Assembly: GCF_033115175.1 (NCBI RefSeq)
Contig: NC_084828.1
Coordinates: forward strand, 31,432,388 to 31,496,387
Direction of reading: 5' to 3'
Source of the DNA: Lepus europaeus
Taxonomy: Eukaryota; Chordata; Mammalia; Lagomorpha; Leporidae
DNA length: 64,000 nucleotides
Part shown: piece by piece, positions 46,120 through 56,960 of the stretch
Layout: each line of letters opens with the position of its first letter
Position numbering within the stretch: position 1 is the stretch's first letter
The notes under the pieces: generated by a model
The model's database searches: none
What the model was told of the DNA's origin: nothing
The model's input: only the letters and a program-made list of their open reading frames with translations
Made by a program: the position numbers and the translations under genes

Positions 46120-46498
46120 CTACTTGACCATCCCCTCAGCTGCAGTGGTCCCTTTGGAAGTTGGGCTGAGTGAAGGGCTTTTCAGCTTAGAGCCAATAAG
46201 ATCTGTGGCTCTGACCTGGGCATCCTTCGACTCCAGGGCAGGTCCATTTCCAGTGATCCAACTCTTGGCAGAGCTGCGAGGGCTCTTCACAAGCTGACTT
46301 CTGCTGAAGCCCAGGCTTACCACATTGAAAGCCACTGCAGTGGACTGGCCTGTTGGGTCTCCTTGAGGGCAGATCACTGTACAGATCAGCCATTAATAGG
46401 CCTGCCACCCATTGCTTCTGATGCCGAGCTTTCTTTTCCTCCTGGTTTGTGTTAAAGCAGACCAGAGGATGCAAGTCAAGGGAGTGCCCCAGTCCCAT
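46120..46498 (-). pseudogene. decayed retroviral gag segment (double zinc-knuckle)
   Basis: The minus-strand frame contains CGKPGLQQKSAC and, about ten residues later, LCQELDHWKWTCP. The second has the spacing C-x4-H-x4-C of a nucleocapsid CCHC knuckle with only the first cysteine lost (Ser). The first keeps C-GKPG but has lost its first cysteine and histidine. A Lys/Arg-rich stretch precedes them (QEEKKARHQKQW), as at a capsid-nucleocapsid boundary. Two knuckles in tandem point to an endogenous retrovirus gag; the class is uncertain. No initiator, protease or polymerase follows, so it is a non-functional remnant. Confidence 0.55.
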
Positions 46499-47613
46499 CT
46501 CTAATCTTCGGTGGCCTGAACTACAAGTCTATAGTCACAGGCATGTTCTGTAGTAGTTTTTCTAAGGTAGACAATGCCCATGAGGAAAATTATATTCTCA
46601 CTTTAAAACTTTCTTTCCCTTTGGTCTGAAAGGGAGGTTTTTTCTACTTACTGTATACTTCGCTGATGGCGAAGTGAATCTAGCTATGAGATTATTATTT
46701 AAGTTCTTATTTTGGCTATGCTATTGCAGAAAAATGTTAGCCATCGCTTTTATAAGGTCTAAAGATTAAATTATGCATCCTACAGATTCCTTCATAATAG
46801 AATTAGTTTCCTACCTTGAAGAGAATAGAGAAATGAAAGAACAAGTTGGGCTTAGAATAGAGAAATGAGGGAGCAAGTCCTAGATCGCTTGCTGACAATA
46901 GCAATATCACATGAATACTTAGCAAACCGTTTCAACCATTAGATAACAACTTAAGAAAACATTTACCAGAAGGTCCAATGCCTCCTATAAATTTTAAGAA
47001 TCATGTATTTGAAAACACCTCTGAAATATCTAACATGGTGTAGTTTGTTTAGCCAGTAAACTTAAGCACAACCATCTAAAATGTTTTTAGTTTCTTTCTA
47101 CCAACAAGTCTAAAATATATGATACACAGATTCAGGTCCCACAAATTAAAATGTATCTTTGATTGATTTTAGCAGCTTAAATTTATGGACAATCTTATCT
47201 GTAAGCCATTTAAAATAAAACTCTTAATAAAATTTCCCCATGTGGACATACAATATGTACACACATATAATATAGCATAATAGACCAATATAGCAATTTT
47301 AATAATAGCTTTTAAAATCTTTAACTCTTTTTGTAGATTGCCAATTGATTTGAATTGCTTTTTCTTTTTAGTAATCTCAGTTAACCATACTTTCTCTCAG
47401 TTGGTACTGTTAATACATTATTGGCTTCATCTGTTTACAGAGCCATCCCAAAGTACTGAATACAATAAAAGTGGCTGGAAAAAGTCCATAGGAACCTATA
47501 GGAGGACAGCTAAACACAGAACCAACAACGCTTTAGTTTTATGAGCAGCAGATCATATATAACTGTGGATGACAAAAGACTTTAAGTCGCCATGTTTAAA
47601 ATTATAAACTCAT

Positions 47614-47939
47614 GCCGGCGCCGCGGCTCACTAGGCTAATCCTCCGCCTTGCGGCGCCGGCACACCGGGTTCTAGTCCCGGTCGGGGAACCGATCCTGTC
47701 CCGGTTGCCCCTCTTCCAGGCCAGCTCTCTGCTGTGGCCAGGGAGTGAAGTGGAGGATGGCCCAAGTGCTTGGGCCCTGCACCCCATGGGAGACCAGGAG
47801 AAGCACCTGGCTCCTGCCATCGGATCAGCGCGGTGCGCCGGCCGCAGCGCGCTACCGCGGCGGCCATTGGAGGGTGAACCAACGGCAAGAGGAAGACCTT
47901 TCTCTCTGTCTCTCTCTCACTATCCACTCTGCCTGTCAA

Positions 47940-47966
<27 letters not shown>
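47614..47966 (+). mobile_element. young C-SINE, GC-rich subfamily, with TSD
   Basis: 'gccggcgccgcggctcac' to A25. Flanked by aattat(a/c)aactcat at 47600-47613 and 47967-47980. It lies inside the composite element, in opposite orientation, so it arrived later. Confidence 0.96.
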
Positions 47967-47972
<6 letters not shown>

Positions 47973-48680
47973 CAACTCATCAACCAACAAGAGGCACTTG
48001 CTTACTTCACAGTATTTTTGAAAGCACCTGTAGGGTTTTACAAGTATTTAACCCTTTAAGCCTCTGGGGCTTTCTCATTAAGATAACTATCATGTCTAGT
48101 AACACAAGATCATTAGACTTTTTAATTCTCAAACATTTGTATTAATAGCATTTTCCATTATAGAAACTTAAAGTCTGGTACCACATCACATCTTGACAGT
48201 ACTTCTAATATACTCCAAATAGACTGATTAGTTGGTGTCTCTATAAGATGAGAGACATAGGTCCTTCGATTTTTTCAGGTGGGCCCAAACTGGAAAAACC
48301 AAAGTCCAGGATTTACTGGAAATTTTAGAGACCAGATTGTTTGAAACTTTGATTTTTTGAATGCCTGTCAAGAATGCCAAGAAGGCTCAAAATCCAAAAT
48401 ACCTGGTTGAAATAAGATTCCTTAAAATCATGACATAACATAGACCAAATTTGATCATTGTTACAAGGTGATTATTCAAATTTTTGAAAAAAGCACATAT
48501 TTAAATAACCCATAGCTCTTAATAAAAATTCAGCTGTTTTTGAACAATTAGAATTTAACAGACATCAAGAGAACATAATAGATTACTTTAACACATTGCT
48601 TTAACAGAGCATCAGAGTTTAATTCTATGTCAAAGAGAAATTGAGCTTCCTGTGATCTTTTGCTGTGAGGTCTCCTTCCT

Positions 48681-49718
48681 TTACCTTCTTTCATATTGGT
48701 GACCATGTTTCTGTGTTTCTGTGTGTAAGACATCTTTAAGCATCTTTTGCAGGGCAGGATGAGTGGCAACAAATTCTTTCAGTTTCTGTTTGCTATGAAA
48801 AGTCTTAATTTCACCTTCATTCACAAATGAGAGCTTTGCAGGATATAGTATTCTGGGCTGGCAGTTTTTCTCTCTTAGTACCTGGGCTATATCTCGCCAT
48901 TCCCTTCTAGCTTGTAGGGTTTCTGATGAGAAGTCTGCTGTGAGTCTAATTGGAGATCCTCTAAGAGTGATCTGACGTTTCTCTCTTGCACATTTTAGGA
49001 TCTTTTCTTTATGTTTCACTGTGGTGAGTTTGATTACAACATGTCGTGGTGAGGATCTCTTTTGGTCATGTTTATTAGGGGTTCTATAAGCTTCCTGTAC
49101 TAAGATGCCTCTGTCCTTCTCCAAACCTGGGAAATTTTCTGCTAGTATCTCACTGAAAATGCCTTCTAATCCTTTCTCCCTCTCCATGCCTTCAGGAACT
49201 CCTAGAACCCGAATGTTGGGTTTTTTAATAGTATCCTGTAGATTCCCGACAATATTTTTTAGATTTCTAATTTCTTCTTCTTTTCTTTGGTTTGCCTGTT
49301 TCCTTTCCTGTTCTCTGTCTTCTAAGTCTGATATTCTCTCTTCTGCTTCGTCCATTCTGTTTTTAAGACTCTCTAATGTGTTTGTCATTTGATCTATTGA
49401 ATTCTTCATTTCATTATGATTTCTCATCACTATCACCATTTCTTGTTCCACTAGTTGTTTCAATTCATTTTGATTCCTCCTTAATATTTCATTTTCACGA
49501 GAGAGATTTTCTATCTTGTCCATTAAGGATTTCTGTAGTTCAAGAATTTGTTTTTGAGAACTTCTTAATGTTCTTAGCAATTTTTTGAGATCTGCTTCTT
49601 GCATTTCTTCAATCTCCTCATCTTCATAATCTTGAATTGGGGTGTCTTTTTCATTTGGGGGTGTCATAGTGTCTTCCTTATTCTTGTTAGCTTGGTTTTT
49701 GCGTTTGTTGTTTGGCAT
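48681..49718 (-). CDS. intact L1 ORF1 protein (345 aa)
   Basis: Uninterrupted frame for the L1 nucleic-acid chaperone, which trimerises through a coiled coil and coats L1 RNA. I take ATG at 49718 (MPNNKRKNQANK) as the start because it aligns with the ATG of the other copy; the frame is open eight codons further upstream but without ATG. Residues about 1-40 are Lys/Asp/Glu-rich, 40-155 form a heptad coiled coil ('RNHNEMKNSIDQMTNTLE'), 160-255 hold the RRM ('PNIRVLGVPEGMER'), and the rest is the C-terminal domain ('RLTADFSSETLQARREW') ending HGHQYERR. Unlike the copy at 7.4-8.5 kb the A-run is A6 and in frame. Expression is unknown; it is probably silenced in somatic tissue. Confidence 0.9.
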   Translation of the reverse strand: MPNNKRKNQANKNKEDTMTPPNEKDTPIQDYEDEEIEEMQEADLKKLLRTLRSSQKQILELQKSLMDKIENLSRENEILRRNQNELKQLVEQEMVIVMRNHNEMKNSIDQMTNTLESLKNRMDEAEERISDLEDREQERKQANQRKEEEIRNLKNIVGNLQDTIKKPNIRVLGVPEGMEREKGLEGIFSEILAENFPGLEKDRGILVQEAYRTPNKHDQKRSSPRHVVIKLTTVKHKEKILKCAREKRQITLRGSPIRLTADFSSETLQARREWRDIAQVLREKNCQPRILYPAKLSFVNEGEIKTFHSKQKLKEFVATHPALQKMLKDVLHTETQKHGHQYERR

Positions 49719-50632
49719 GTTGGAGATATTTGGTTTCTTCACTGTGGTGTTTTTTCTTGTTACACTATGGCTCTATATTAAGTGGACTGTCTGCTTTCGG
49801 TGGTGCCTTAGAGGCTTGAGATGGGTGTGGACTGAGAGCTGTGTTTGGTTCCTAGGGCTGAGGGTGTGTCAAAGATGACACTCCCAGGTTAGGTGTGGTA
49901 AATCTCTCTCTTTTTTTGATTCAAAAGGGAAGTAATTCCGCACAGCTGAATGTAATTGGAGGTAGTTAGCAGGCAAATGATATACCCACAGGAGCCAGAG
50001 ATCGGAAGCTCTTTCCCAAGGACCACACAGGGAATCTGTGCTGCCCTCAGTGTGGGCTCCAATTCTCCTGCAGTCTCCCACTGGGTTGCCAAGTTAGATG
50101 CTAATCTCCTGTTATTTCACCCCTCCCCCCAGAGTCAGGTTTTTCTGCTAGGCTCAGGGCCGGTGCAGACCTGAGGTCGCCCAGCTTATGACGTATGTCC
50201 AAAATGGCGCCTGCTCTGTCTTGCTCGCCTTTGAGAGGTGAGCGGAGAGAGAGAAACTTGTGTCCGTATCAGTCACTTTTTTTATTTTTTTCTCTCTCTC
50301 TTCTAGTTAGCCTGGTGAACTTTTCCCCACGGAGTTTCAAGCCTCGTTCCCTCTAGCCTCCTCTTTCCGCTTGCTCGCTGGTATCTTGGGCTATGGAGGT
50401 TCGGCTCACCTCGCGTTCCAGCGCTGGTGCGTTGAGTCTGCCGCTGGTGTCCTGAACTTGGGCTCCCACGCTCTCCACGCAGGTCCACTGTGAATCACTA
50501 GTTCCGGAAGAGTTTCCTCTGCTGTTTCTTCTGCTACTCTTCCTTGACCCTGCAGTATCTCCACTTATATTAAACTTTCTCTCCCCCCGGACTAAGTGTG
50601 CTCCTGCCTATTCCGCCATCTTGAAATCCTCT
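49719..50632 (-). promoter_or_regulatory. L1 5'UTR of the composite element
   Basis: About 0.9 kb with CpG-rich portions. Starts CAAGATGGCGGAATAGGC (complement of 50606-50623), a YY1-type motif at the 5' end as in the other L1s here. Internal pol II promoter is inferred from L1 biology. Confidence 0.7.
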
Positions 50633-50688
50633 CAATCTTCTCTAGTTTTTCAACCAGAAAGTTTCAGGGAGACCAGATTTTCTTTTTC

Positions 50689-51048
50689 ATGGTTTGGCTA
50701 TTTCACCCCCAAATTCATGTAGGAGTTTAATGCCCCAAATTTTAGGATTGGTGGAACCTTAATTCAATTGTGGTATTTAGAGGTGAAGCCTTTGGTAAGT
50801 GATTAGATTGTTTGGGTGGGGTACCTATAATTGAATTCTGCTGGCTTTATAGAGAGGCACAGAGTGAGATTAGTGCCTTTGCTGTAATATGCTACAGTCT
50901 GGGGATGGCAGGGAGAAGGGGGTTGGTGGGCATCGCCATATTGTTTGGATCTTACGTCTCTAGGAGGATGACCCCAAATAAACCTCTAATATTTATAAAG
51001 TTGGCAGCCTCAGGTATTTCATTATATAACAAACAGGTGACTAGTTAA
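50689..51048 (+). mobile_element. MaLR-like LTR (MST/MLT1 type)
   Basis: 'catggtttggctatttcacc', 'ttagaggtgaagcctttgg', 'ccccaaataaacctc' and 'cctcaggtatttcattatat' follow the MaLR LTR layout, including a polyadenylation signal. Confidence 0.75.
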
Positions 51049-51475
51049 TTTTTAAATCAGATTGAGAGAAGTCTTGGGGAGGGGTAAATGTGGGCTCTGA
51101 TAGAGAACTCCAGGAGGAACATCTTGTCTTGTCTGTTTGAACTTGTTTACCAGTTTATCTTATGCAAACTCTCTTCATAGGAGGGCTGGAAAAGGGATGA
51201 CACTGGGGAAATCATTAAGTAGCTTCACAGAGGTAGGGTTGCTTAGTTGCTATAGCTACGAAGTTAAAAATCCGGGTTTCTTATGAGAAAGAGAAGAGAA
51301 AGAGAAGTGGGGTTCTAGAGTTTTGTGGAGCTAAACTGCACCAAGACCTTGAGGAAGAAGGGAAGAGGGAGAAAGCCGGTAACAGCAGTGGGAATTTATA
51401 AATACAGGACTTGGAATATATTCTCATCTTAAGAAGTGATTTCAGTATTGAAGAATTGCAACACCCACCTGTAGG
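51049..51475. other. no feature recognised
   Basis: Anonymous sequence. Confidence 0.45.
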
Positions 51476-51479
51476 TCAC

Positions 51480-51590
51480 TTAGATTTTAGAGATGAGAAA
51501 ACTAGGGCCTGGAGAGCTGGTCAGTGTGAATAATAATAGAGTTGCAATGGAATCACGGGTCTGTATAATTCCTTGTGGCTTCATTCTATA
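51480..51590 (-). mobile_element. MIR-like fragment, inverted
   Basis: 'ttttagagatgagaaaacta' and 'gggcctggagagctggtc' parallel the MIR core in reverse. Confidence 0.45.
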
Positions 51591-51999
51591 CCCTCGTCTT
51601 TTACTCTACCTGATGTGTTCTCCCCTAAGGAGCAAGTTTGTCATGCAGGGGACACTGGCAATGTCTCAGTATGCTTTTCATTGCAACAATTATGTTTGGG
51701 AATGCTCAACATCTGATTGGGTAGAAGCTATGGATGTACTCAAACATTTAAAATACACAGCACAGAATTGTGGGACCCCAAATCTTAATATTCCAGAGAT
51801 CGCAAACCCTGGTTTATACCTAGCTTTGTATATCACCAACTACTAAAAATTAGCAAATACCGTAGATGCTCTAAACTCCCACACTTACATCCCTCGTCTA
51901 GATGGGTTCCAGAGCTTTGACAATTTTCTCATATGTTCCCGACTCAAAATATTCAGTCATCATATATTCACTCAGTATTTAGGTTTGCAATTCTGACTA

Positions 52000-52760
52000 T
52001 TCACTTTACAGTTTATTTCATTGAATCATGATATACATAAGGTCTACATATTGTGATGGGTAGTTATAGCCCTGATTACTCTTCTAATTTATTGTCGTTT
52101 TTCATTACATTTTTTATTTTTGTAATTTATTTCTTCAGAAAAGTGGGTCATTTTGTCCTGTCAATTTTGCTGGTTGTGTCTGATGTGTTCTAAATGTGCT
52201 GTACAGTAGGAATTGGCCTGGAGATTTGATTAGTTATTTGATTAAATTGCATACTTTTTTTTTTTTTTTTGCGAAACCAATTCATGGATGGTATTATATT
52301 CTTCAATCAGGAGGCACATAATATCTAGTAGCTTTTCTTCTGTGGTTTTAACAGGTATTGCTGATTATACCTGCCTCTATTAACTCATTCATAGCTGAAA
52401 AATGGTGGTGTACTTATTAAATCTTCTCTTTCCTGTTTATTAGCTAGAGTATTTGTACAAAAAGAAATCCCTTAATCTAGTGTTGGTTCCCTTTTGGTAC
52501 AGGTCAAATAAGAAAGGCTAGATGAATGTTTGATTCTTTCACTTCACTTAGCAATCTTGAAATAATTTATTGATATTTGTCAGTGGCAACAAATTAGTTT
52601 TATTTGTTTGACTAAAGGGTCATTACTGATTTATAGACTGGAACTTATTTGATGTGTTTCAATCTGCGGTAGTTATTATCATTATTGGCACAGATATGGT
52701 CCCACCTTGTTGAAGGCAAGTCTTTGGAAGATGACTCCTTTGTCCCTCCAGGTGTGCACC
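52000..52760. mobile_element. probable ancient L1M-derived sequence
   Basis: 'caatcaggaggcacataata' and the later 'ggcacagatatggtcccacc' recall segments of old mammalian L1M elements. Strongly diverged; orientation not assigned. Confidence 0.35.
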
Positions 52761-52814
52761 TGAGGAGACTGGGGGTAAAGGCTCTCCTACTCAGCCATGT
52801 GGAATCTCTTGCAG

Positions 52815-52995
52815 TTCCCCAAACATGTCACTGCCTCTCCAGCTTGTTTCTGGCTTATAGTGACCTTTTTCCTGATCTGTTGGAGTACTCCCTACACCTT
52901 CTCAGCTTGGTCTCCTTAACTTCCATTCTTCCTGTAGGTCTCAGCTTATGTGTTATTTCTACCAAACAGTATTCTCTTCACAGGATGCCTGTGTC
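52815..52995 (+). mobile_element. L2 fragment
   Basis: 'ccaaacatgtcactgcctc', 'gtaggtctcagcttatgtg' and 'ttctcttcacaggatgcc' match the L2 3' region. Confidence 0.6.
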
Positions 52996-53396
52996 TTTGG
53001 GTTTCTCTGGGTCAATTCTATATTATGCTTCCTAAAGATCAATTAGTGTGTGCTATTTAATCCATTATTGCATCTCCTAATTCTCACAAGAGTCCCATTG
53101 TGGTTACTTTATACAGTACTCTGTCTTTGAATCTGCAACCCATGAACTATCTTCTACACCTTTCTTATATTCTTGCACGACATTCTAATCACATTTAGCA
53201 TTTTTTTCTTAGAAACCTTTTATTTAAGGCATACAAACTTCATCCATTTCATATACACAAATTTAGGAACATAGTGATTCTTTTTACCCTACCCTCCCTC
53301 CTGCCCGCACTCCCACACTTCTTCCTCCCTCTACTATACCCATTCTTATTTTTCACAAAGATCTATTTTCAATTAACTTTATACTCATAAGGATTA

Positions 53397-53515
53397 TTTC
53401 TTCTTTAAATGTCTGGTAGAATTCATCAGTGAAGTCATCCAGTCCTGGGCTTTTCTTTGTTGGGAGGGTCTTTATTATTGATTCAATCTCCATAAATGTT
53501 AACCTTGGATTTCCT
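53397..53515 (-). pseudogene. ORF2 reverse-transcriptase remnant in the older half-L1
   Basis: Complement of 'gtctggtagaattcatcagt' and 'tcctgggcttttctttgttg' equals the ORF2 stretch encoding [15 protein letters not shown] in the 2.2-9.2 kb L1 (5934-5990). Too short to function. Confidence 0.85.
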
Positions 53516-53534
53516 TTTACTGGGAGATTTTTTG

Positions 53535-54460
53535 CCTTCCCCTTCTTTCATAGTGATGACCATGTTTCTATGTTTCTGTGTATCACATCCTTAAGCATCT
53601 TTTATAAGGATTGATGAAGGGTGACAAATTCTTTCAATTTCTGTTATGGAAAACCTTTATTTTACCTTGTTTCATAAATGAGAGCTTTGCAGGGTACAGT
53701 ATTCTGGATTGACAGTATTTTCTTAAGATCAGACTATGTCTTGCCACTCTCTCCTAGCCTGTAGGATTTCTGATAAGAAGGTGGCTGTGAGGCTGATTGG
53801 AGATCCTCTGAAAATAATCTGGCATATCTCTCATGCACATTTTAGAATCTTTTCTTTATGTTTTACTGTAGAGAGTTTGATTACAATATGTCATGGTGAA
53901 GATCTTTTCTGGTAATCTCTATTAGGAGTTCTATGTGCTTCCCATACTTGGACGCCCCTTTCTCTCTCCAAATTACAGAAGTTTCTGTCATTATTTCATT
54001 AAAATGGCCTTATAATCCATTCTCTATTTCCACACCTTCAAGAACTCCTATGACCCATACGTTGGGTCAGTTGTGAGTATACCATAAATCTCCAACACTC
54101 TTTTTAATTTAATTTTTCTAACTTCTTCTTTTATTTGTCTGACTGTAAAATTTCCAGATATTTGTTTTCTAGCTCAGATATTCCTTTTTCTGCCTCACCA
54201 AGTCTGTTGTTAATGCTTTCAACTCTATTTTTTATTTGATCCATTGAATTCTTCATTTCTAGTATTTTGTTATTTTTCACATGGAATTGAGATTTTAAAG
54301 TGAAATTTTCACTCATGCCATGTATGGATTTATTTATTTCATGGATTTACTTCTGATTGCTTCTGAGTAATCCTATGATTATCTAGCATTTCATGTTTCT
54401 CTTCATCTTCACTTTCAAATATTGAAGTGCTGTTGTGTTCCTTTGGGGGCTTCATGTTTT
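53535..54460 (-). pseudogene. decayed L1 ORF1
   Basis: Homologous to ORF1 at 48.7-49.7 kb through C-terminal, RRM and coiled-coil regions. The best surviving frame (54316-54131) reads MKNSMDQIKNRVES and 'RLGEAEKGISELENK', matching the coiled coil. Several frameshifts and stops. Confidence 0.85.
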
Positions 54461-54708
54461 CTTCCTTATTCTATTCTTGTTTTTGAATTTCTGCATTTAT
54501 TTTAAGCATTTCTGAAGACATTTGTTGTTTCTTTTCTTTTTCCCTTCCGATGGCTTTGTCTTTGAACCTGCCTCTGTGGCTTAGTGGAATGTCTGGTCTT
54601 TCAGTGAATACCCAGGGGGATGGGCTGCTGGGTGTGTCCAGGAAACTCTGGTCAGTGCTCAAGGGTTGGGGGAGTATCCAGGGTAACACCCAAGTTGGGC
54701 ATGGTAGA

Positions 54709-54741
<33 letters not shown>

Positions 54742-55804
54742 TTTTAAATCAGAGGGGAGGGTTTGAGCAGCTCTGCTGGCATAATCACACCGTCACCTTC
54801 TCTCTTCCAAGGTGATAAATGCCTGGGCTGTAGCTCACAGTGAATGCAATATTTATCTGCCCTGCCAATAGAACCACACACATGACCCATGCAATCCTCA
54901 GTGTGAGCATGGATCCTGCCTCAATGACCCACTGCAGGCAATCAGGGAGCCCTGAATGTGTGGAGCCACCCATAATGATTGCCCAGAGACCAAGCCACAC
55001 CCTGTGGCCTCCCACACAGCCACAGTGTTCCCACAGTCCCAGCATACAAGGCTCTCACAGTCATGAGATACCAAGGATCCAATCTGCCCCACCCGTCTAT
55101 CCTGTCCACAGAGAGGTGGAGATGCTCTCAGAGCCAGCTGCCTGTGTGTGCTCCGCTTAGGCAATTTGAGCCCCAGAACTTGTGATGTGTTGGGAGACTG
55201 GGGGCATTGCACAGTCCTACATGGGTGCCCAGCCCCCTGTTATACTTTGCAGCCAGAATCAAGCATCTCCTCTTGGCTGGTTGCTGGGTGCATGGACACA
55301 AGCTGGTACAGCTGTTACATTATGTCCAAAATGGCAGCCACCTTCTCTCCGCCAGTTGCAGGGTGCCTTTGTTAAGGGTATGGGGAGAGAGAAATACGCC
55401 CCATTTTTCTCTCTAGGTTGGCAGGTACCCTCTCCCCAACAGGGCTCTTGACCAGACTTATGCCAGGCTCTCCCCACAGCTATATTGCCAGTGGCTTGGG
55501 CTGTTGCCGTCTGGTCTTACCTCACTCTCCAAAGCTGGTGTTGAGCTCTTGGCTACTGGGGTCCTGTGTTTTGTCCACACTCATACTGTGTGTTCATACC
55601 CTCCATGTAGGTCCACAGCAGCTCTCTCCCTTTCAGGGAATTTCCACTGCAGTTTTCTCCCTAACTACTTCCTGAGATTGCACTCTCGTCACTTTAACTA
55701 TCCCCCAGCCTAGAGCAGTAAGTTCCTTCTCTATTCTGCCATCTTGGAACTCCCCATTTAGCATTTTTTTTACATGTAAGTGTACGTTCCTGTTTACTTC
55801 TTTT

Positions 55805-56179
55805 TCCTTGTTTTGGAAAGATTCATGATTCTTCAAATTCACATATTGAAGCCCTAAACCTCAAGGTGAGAGAATTGGAGACAGGGCCAAAAGATAAATA
55901 AGGTTAGATGAGGTCATAAGAGTGGGGCGCTAATTTAGTAGGACTGGTGTCCTTATAAGAAGAGGAAAAGATACCACAATTGCATATACATGGAAAAAAG
56001 ATTGTGTGAGAACACAGCAAGCAAGCAACCATCTACAGGATGTTCTACAGGGTAACTAAACCTACTGACACTTTGATATTGGATTTCTAGCCTACAGTAC
56101 TGTGAAAAAATAGATATAAGTTGTTTAGGCCAATGTGACTCTAGTATTTTGCTATGGAGCCATAACAAATGTATACAGT
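55805..56179 (+). mobile_element. MLT1-like MaLR LTR
   Basis: 'aattcacatattgaagccc', 'gaggtcataagagtggggc', 'gtccttataagaagagg' and 'ctatggagccataacaaatg' are in MLT1 order. Confidence 0.8.
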
Positions 56180-56216
56180 CTACTCCACTAGATTAACTTA
56201 ATTTTTAAATAGATTT

Positions 56217-56539
56217 TTTAAAATTTATTTGAAAGGCAGAGTGACAGACCGAAGAGAGGGAGGCAGGGAGATCTTCCACCTGCTGATTTTTATTTTCCTA
56301 AATGGTTGCAATTGCTGGAACTGGTTCAGGCTGAAGCTAGGAGCCAGGAACTCCATCTGGGTCTTCCATATGGGTGGCAAAGTATTGAGCCATCATCCAC
56401 TGCTTCCTAGACACATTAGCAGGGGCCTGGATAAGAAGTGGAAGAACAGGGTCCCAAATCTGTACTCTGATATGGGGCATGATATCAAATATGGGCATCC
56501 CAAGTGGCAACTTAACCAATGCACCATAGTGTTTGCCCC
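56217..56539 (-). mobile_element. C-SINE, inverted, older
   Basis: 'aatttatttgaaaggcagag' left, 'atagtgtttgcccc' right. 'ctctgatatggggcatgata' marks an older subfamily. Confidence 0.85.
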
Positions 56540-56559
56540 TAGATGTAACAATTTTTATA

Positions 56560-56960
56560 TACAATTTTTTTGTTATTTATAATGGGATCCTTTGATCACA
56601 TTTGAGTCTGTAGTAATAAGATGACTCAGTGTGTGACCACTGGATAACCTCGGGATCGAGCCAATAACCAGAAAGACCATAGGAGCAGAGAATTAGAAGA
56701 TTGGAACTTTCAGCCCCAGCACTAATCTGGGGGTGATGCTGCTGGAGATTAAGGTCTATAAAAACTCTTGAACAATAAGATCTGATGAGCTTCTGGATTG
56801 TAGATGCACCCAGAGAGGGCATGGGTACTGAGAACTGCTCACCCATATACCTCCATCCATCTTCTCATCTGGTTGTTCATCTATGTCCATTATAATATCT
56901 TTTACCATAAGCCAGTAGGTCAAACTAAATTATTTTCTGAGTTATATGTGCCACACTTGT
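56560..56960 (+). mobile_element. ancient ERVL-like LTR
   Basis: 'cctcgggatcgagccaataa', 'ccataggagcagagaattag', 'ggtctataaaaactcttg' and 'ttttaccataagccagtag' match an old ERVL-class LTR in sense orientation. Confidence 0.55.

Larger units (their letters stand above)
45616..48650 (-). other. non-L1 block replacing ORF2 in the composite
   Basis: Shows no resemblance to the ORF2 or 3'UTR of the other L1s here. Mostly AT-rich and non-coding; the only protein-like stretch is the gag-like segment at 46120-46498. Two similar 'atagagaaatga' motifs occur at 46826 and 46858. Interrupted by a young C-SINE (47614-47966) inserted later. Retroviral ancestry is inferred only for part of it; the remainder is unidentified. 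Confidence 0.7.
45129..50651 (-). mobile_element. composite half-L1 retrotransposon with perfect 19-bp TSD
   Basis: Minus-strand element of 5,485 bp (about 5.1 kb without its nested SINE). Sense order: L1 5'UTR (50632-49719), intact L1 ORF1 (49718-48681), a short L1 spacer to about 48651, roughly 2.7 kb of non-L1 sequence with a decayed gag-like segment (48650-45616), then the last ~470 bp of an L1 3'UTR, AATAAA and poly(A). The perfect duplication caatcttctctagtttttc at 45129-45147 and 50633-50651 shows that the whole chimera moved as one transcript. ORF2 is absent, so it needed reverse transcriptase in trans. L1 homology stops about 35 bp before where ORF2 would start. Structurally it is HAL1-like, but with an extra non-L1 block. 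Whether the family is already catalogued cannot be told here. Confidence 0.92.
53192..55770 (-). mobile_element. older half-L1 (HAL1-like), 2.55 kb, with TSD
   Basis: Bounded by the direct repeat catttagcattttttt at 53192-53207 and 55755-55770. Sense order: 5'UTR from CCAAGATGGCAGAATAG (55747) to about 54460, decayed ORF1 (about 54460-53535), a ~110-bp remnant of ORF2 reverse-transcriptase sequence (53397-53515), then a short 3'UTR ending at AATAAA near 53222. ORF2 is otherwise missing. Since the duplication encloses everything, the ORF2 deletion probably pre-dates insertion. Much more diverged than the 45-50 kb element. Confidence 0.85.

Noticed and set aside
47612-48145. A 177-codon open frame on the plus strand
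   Set aside because: Most of it is the young C-SINE and its poly(A); GC-rich SINE heads lack stops by chance.
45616-48650. Possibility that the middle of the 45-50 kb element is a later provirus inserted into a normal L1
   Set aside because: No paired LTRs or internal duplication was seen at the joints, and ORF2 is missing rather than interrupted. Kept as the main alternative to test.
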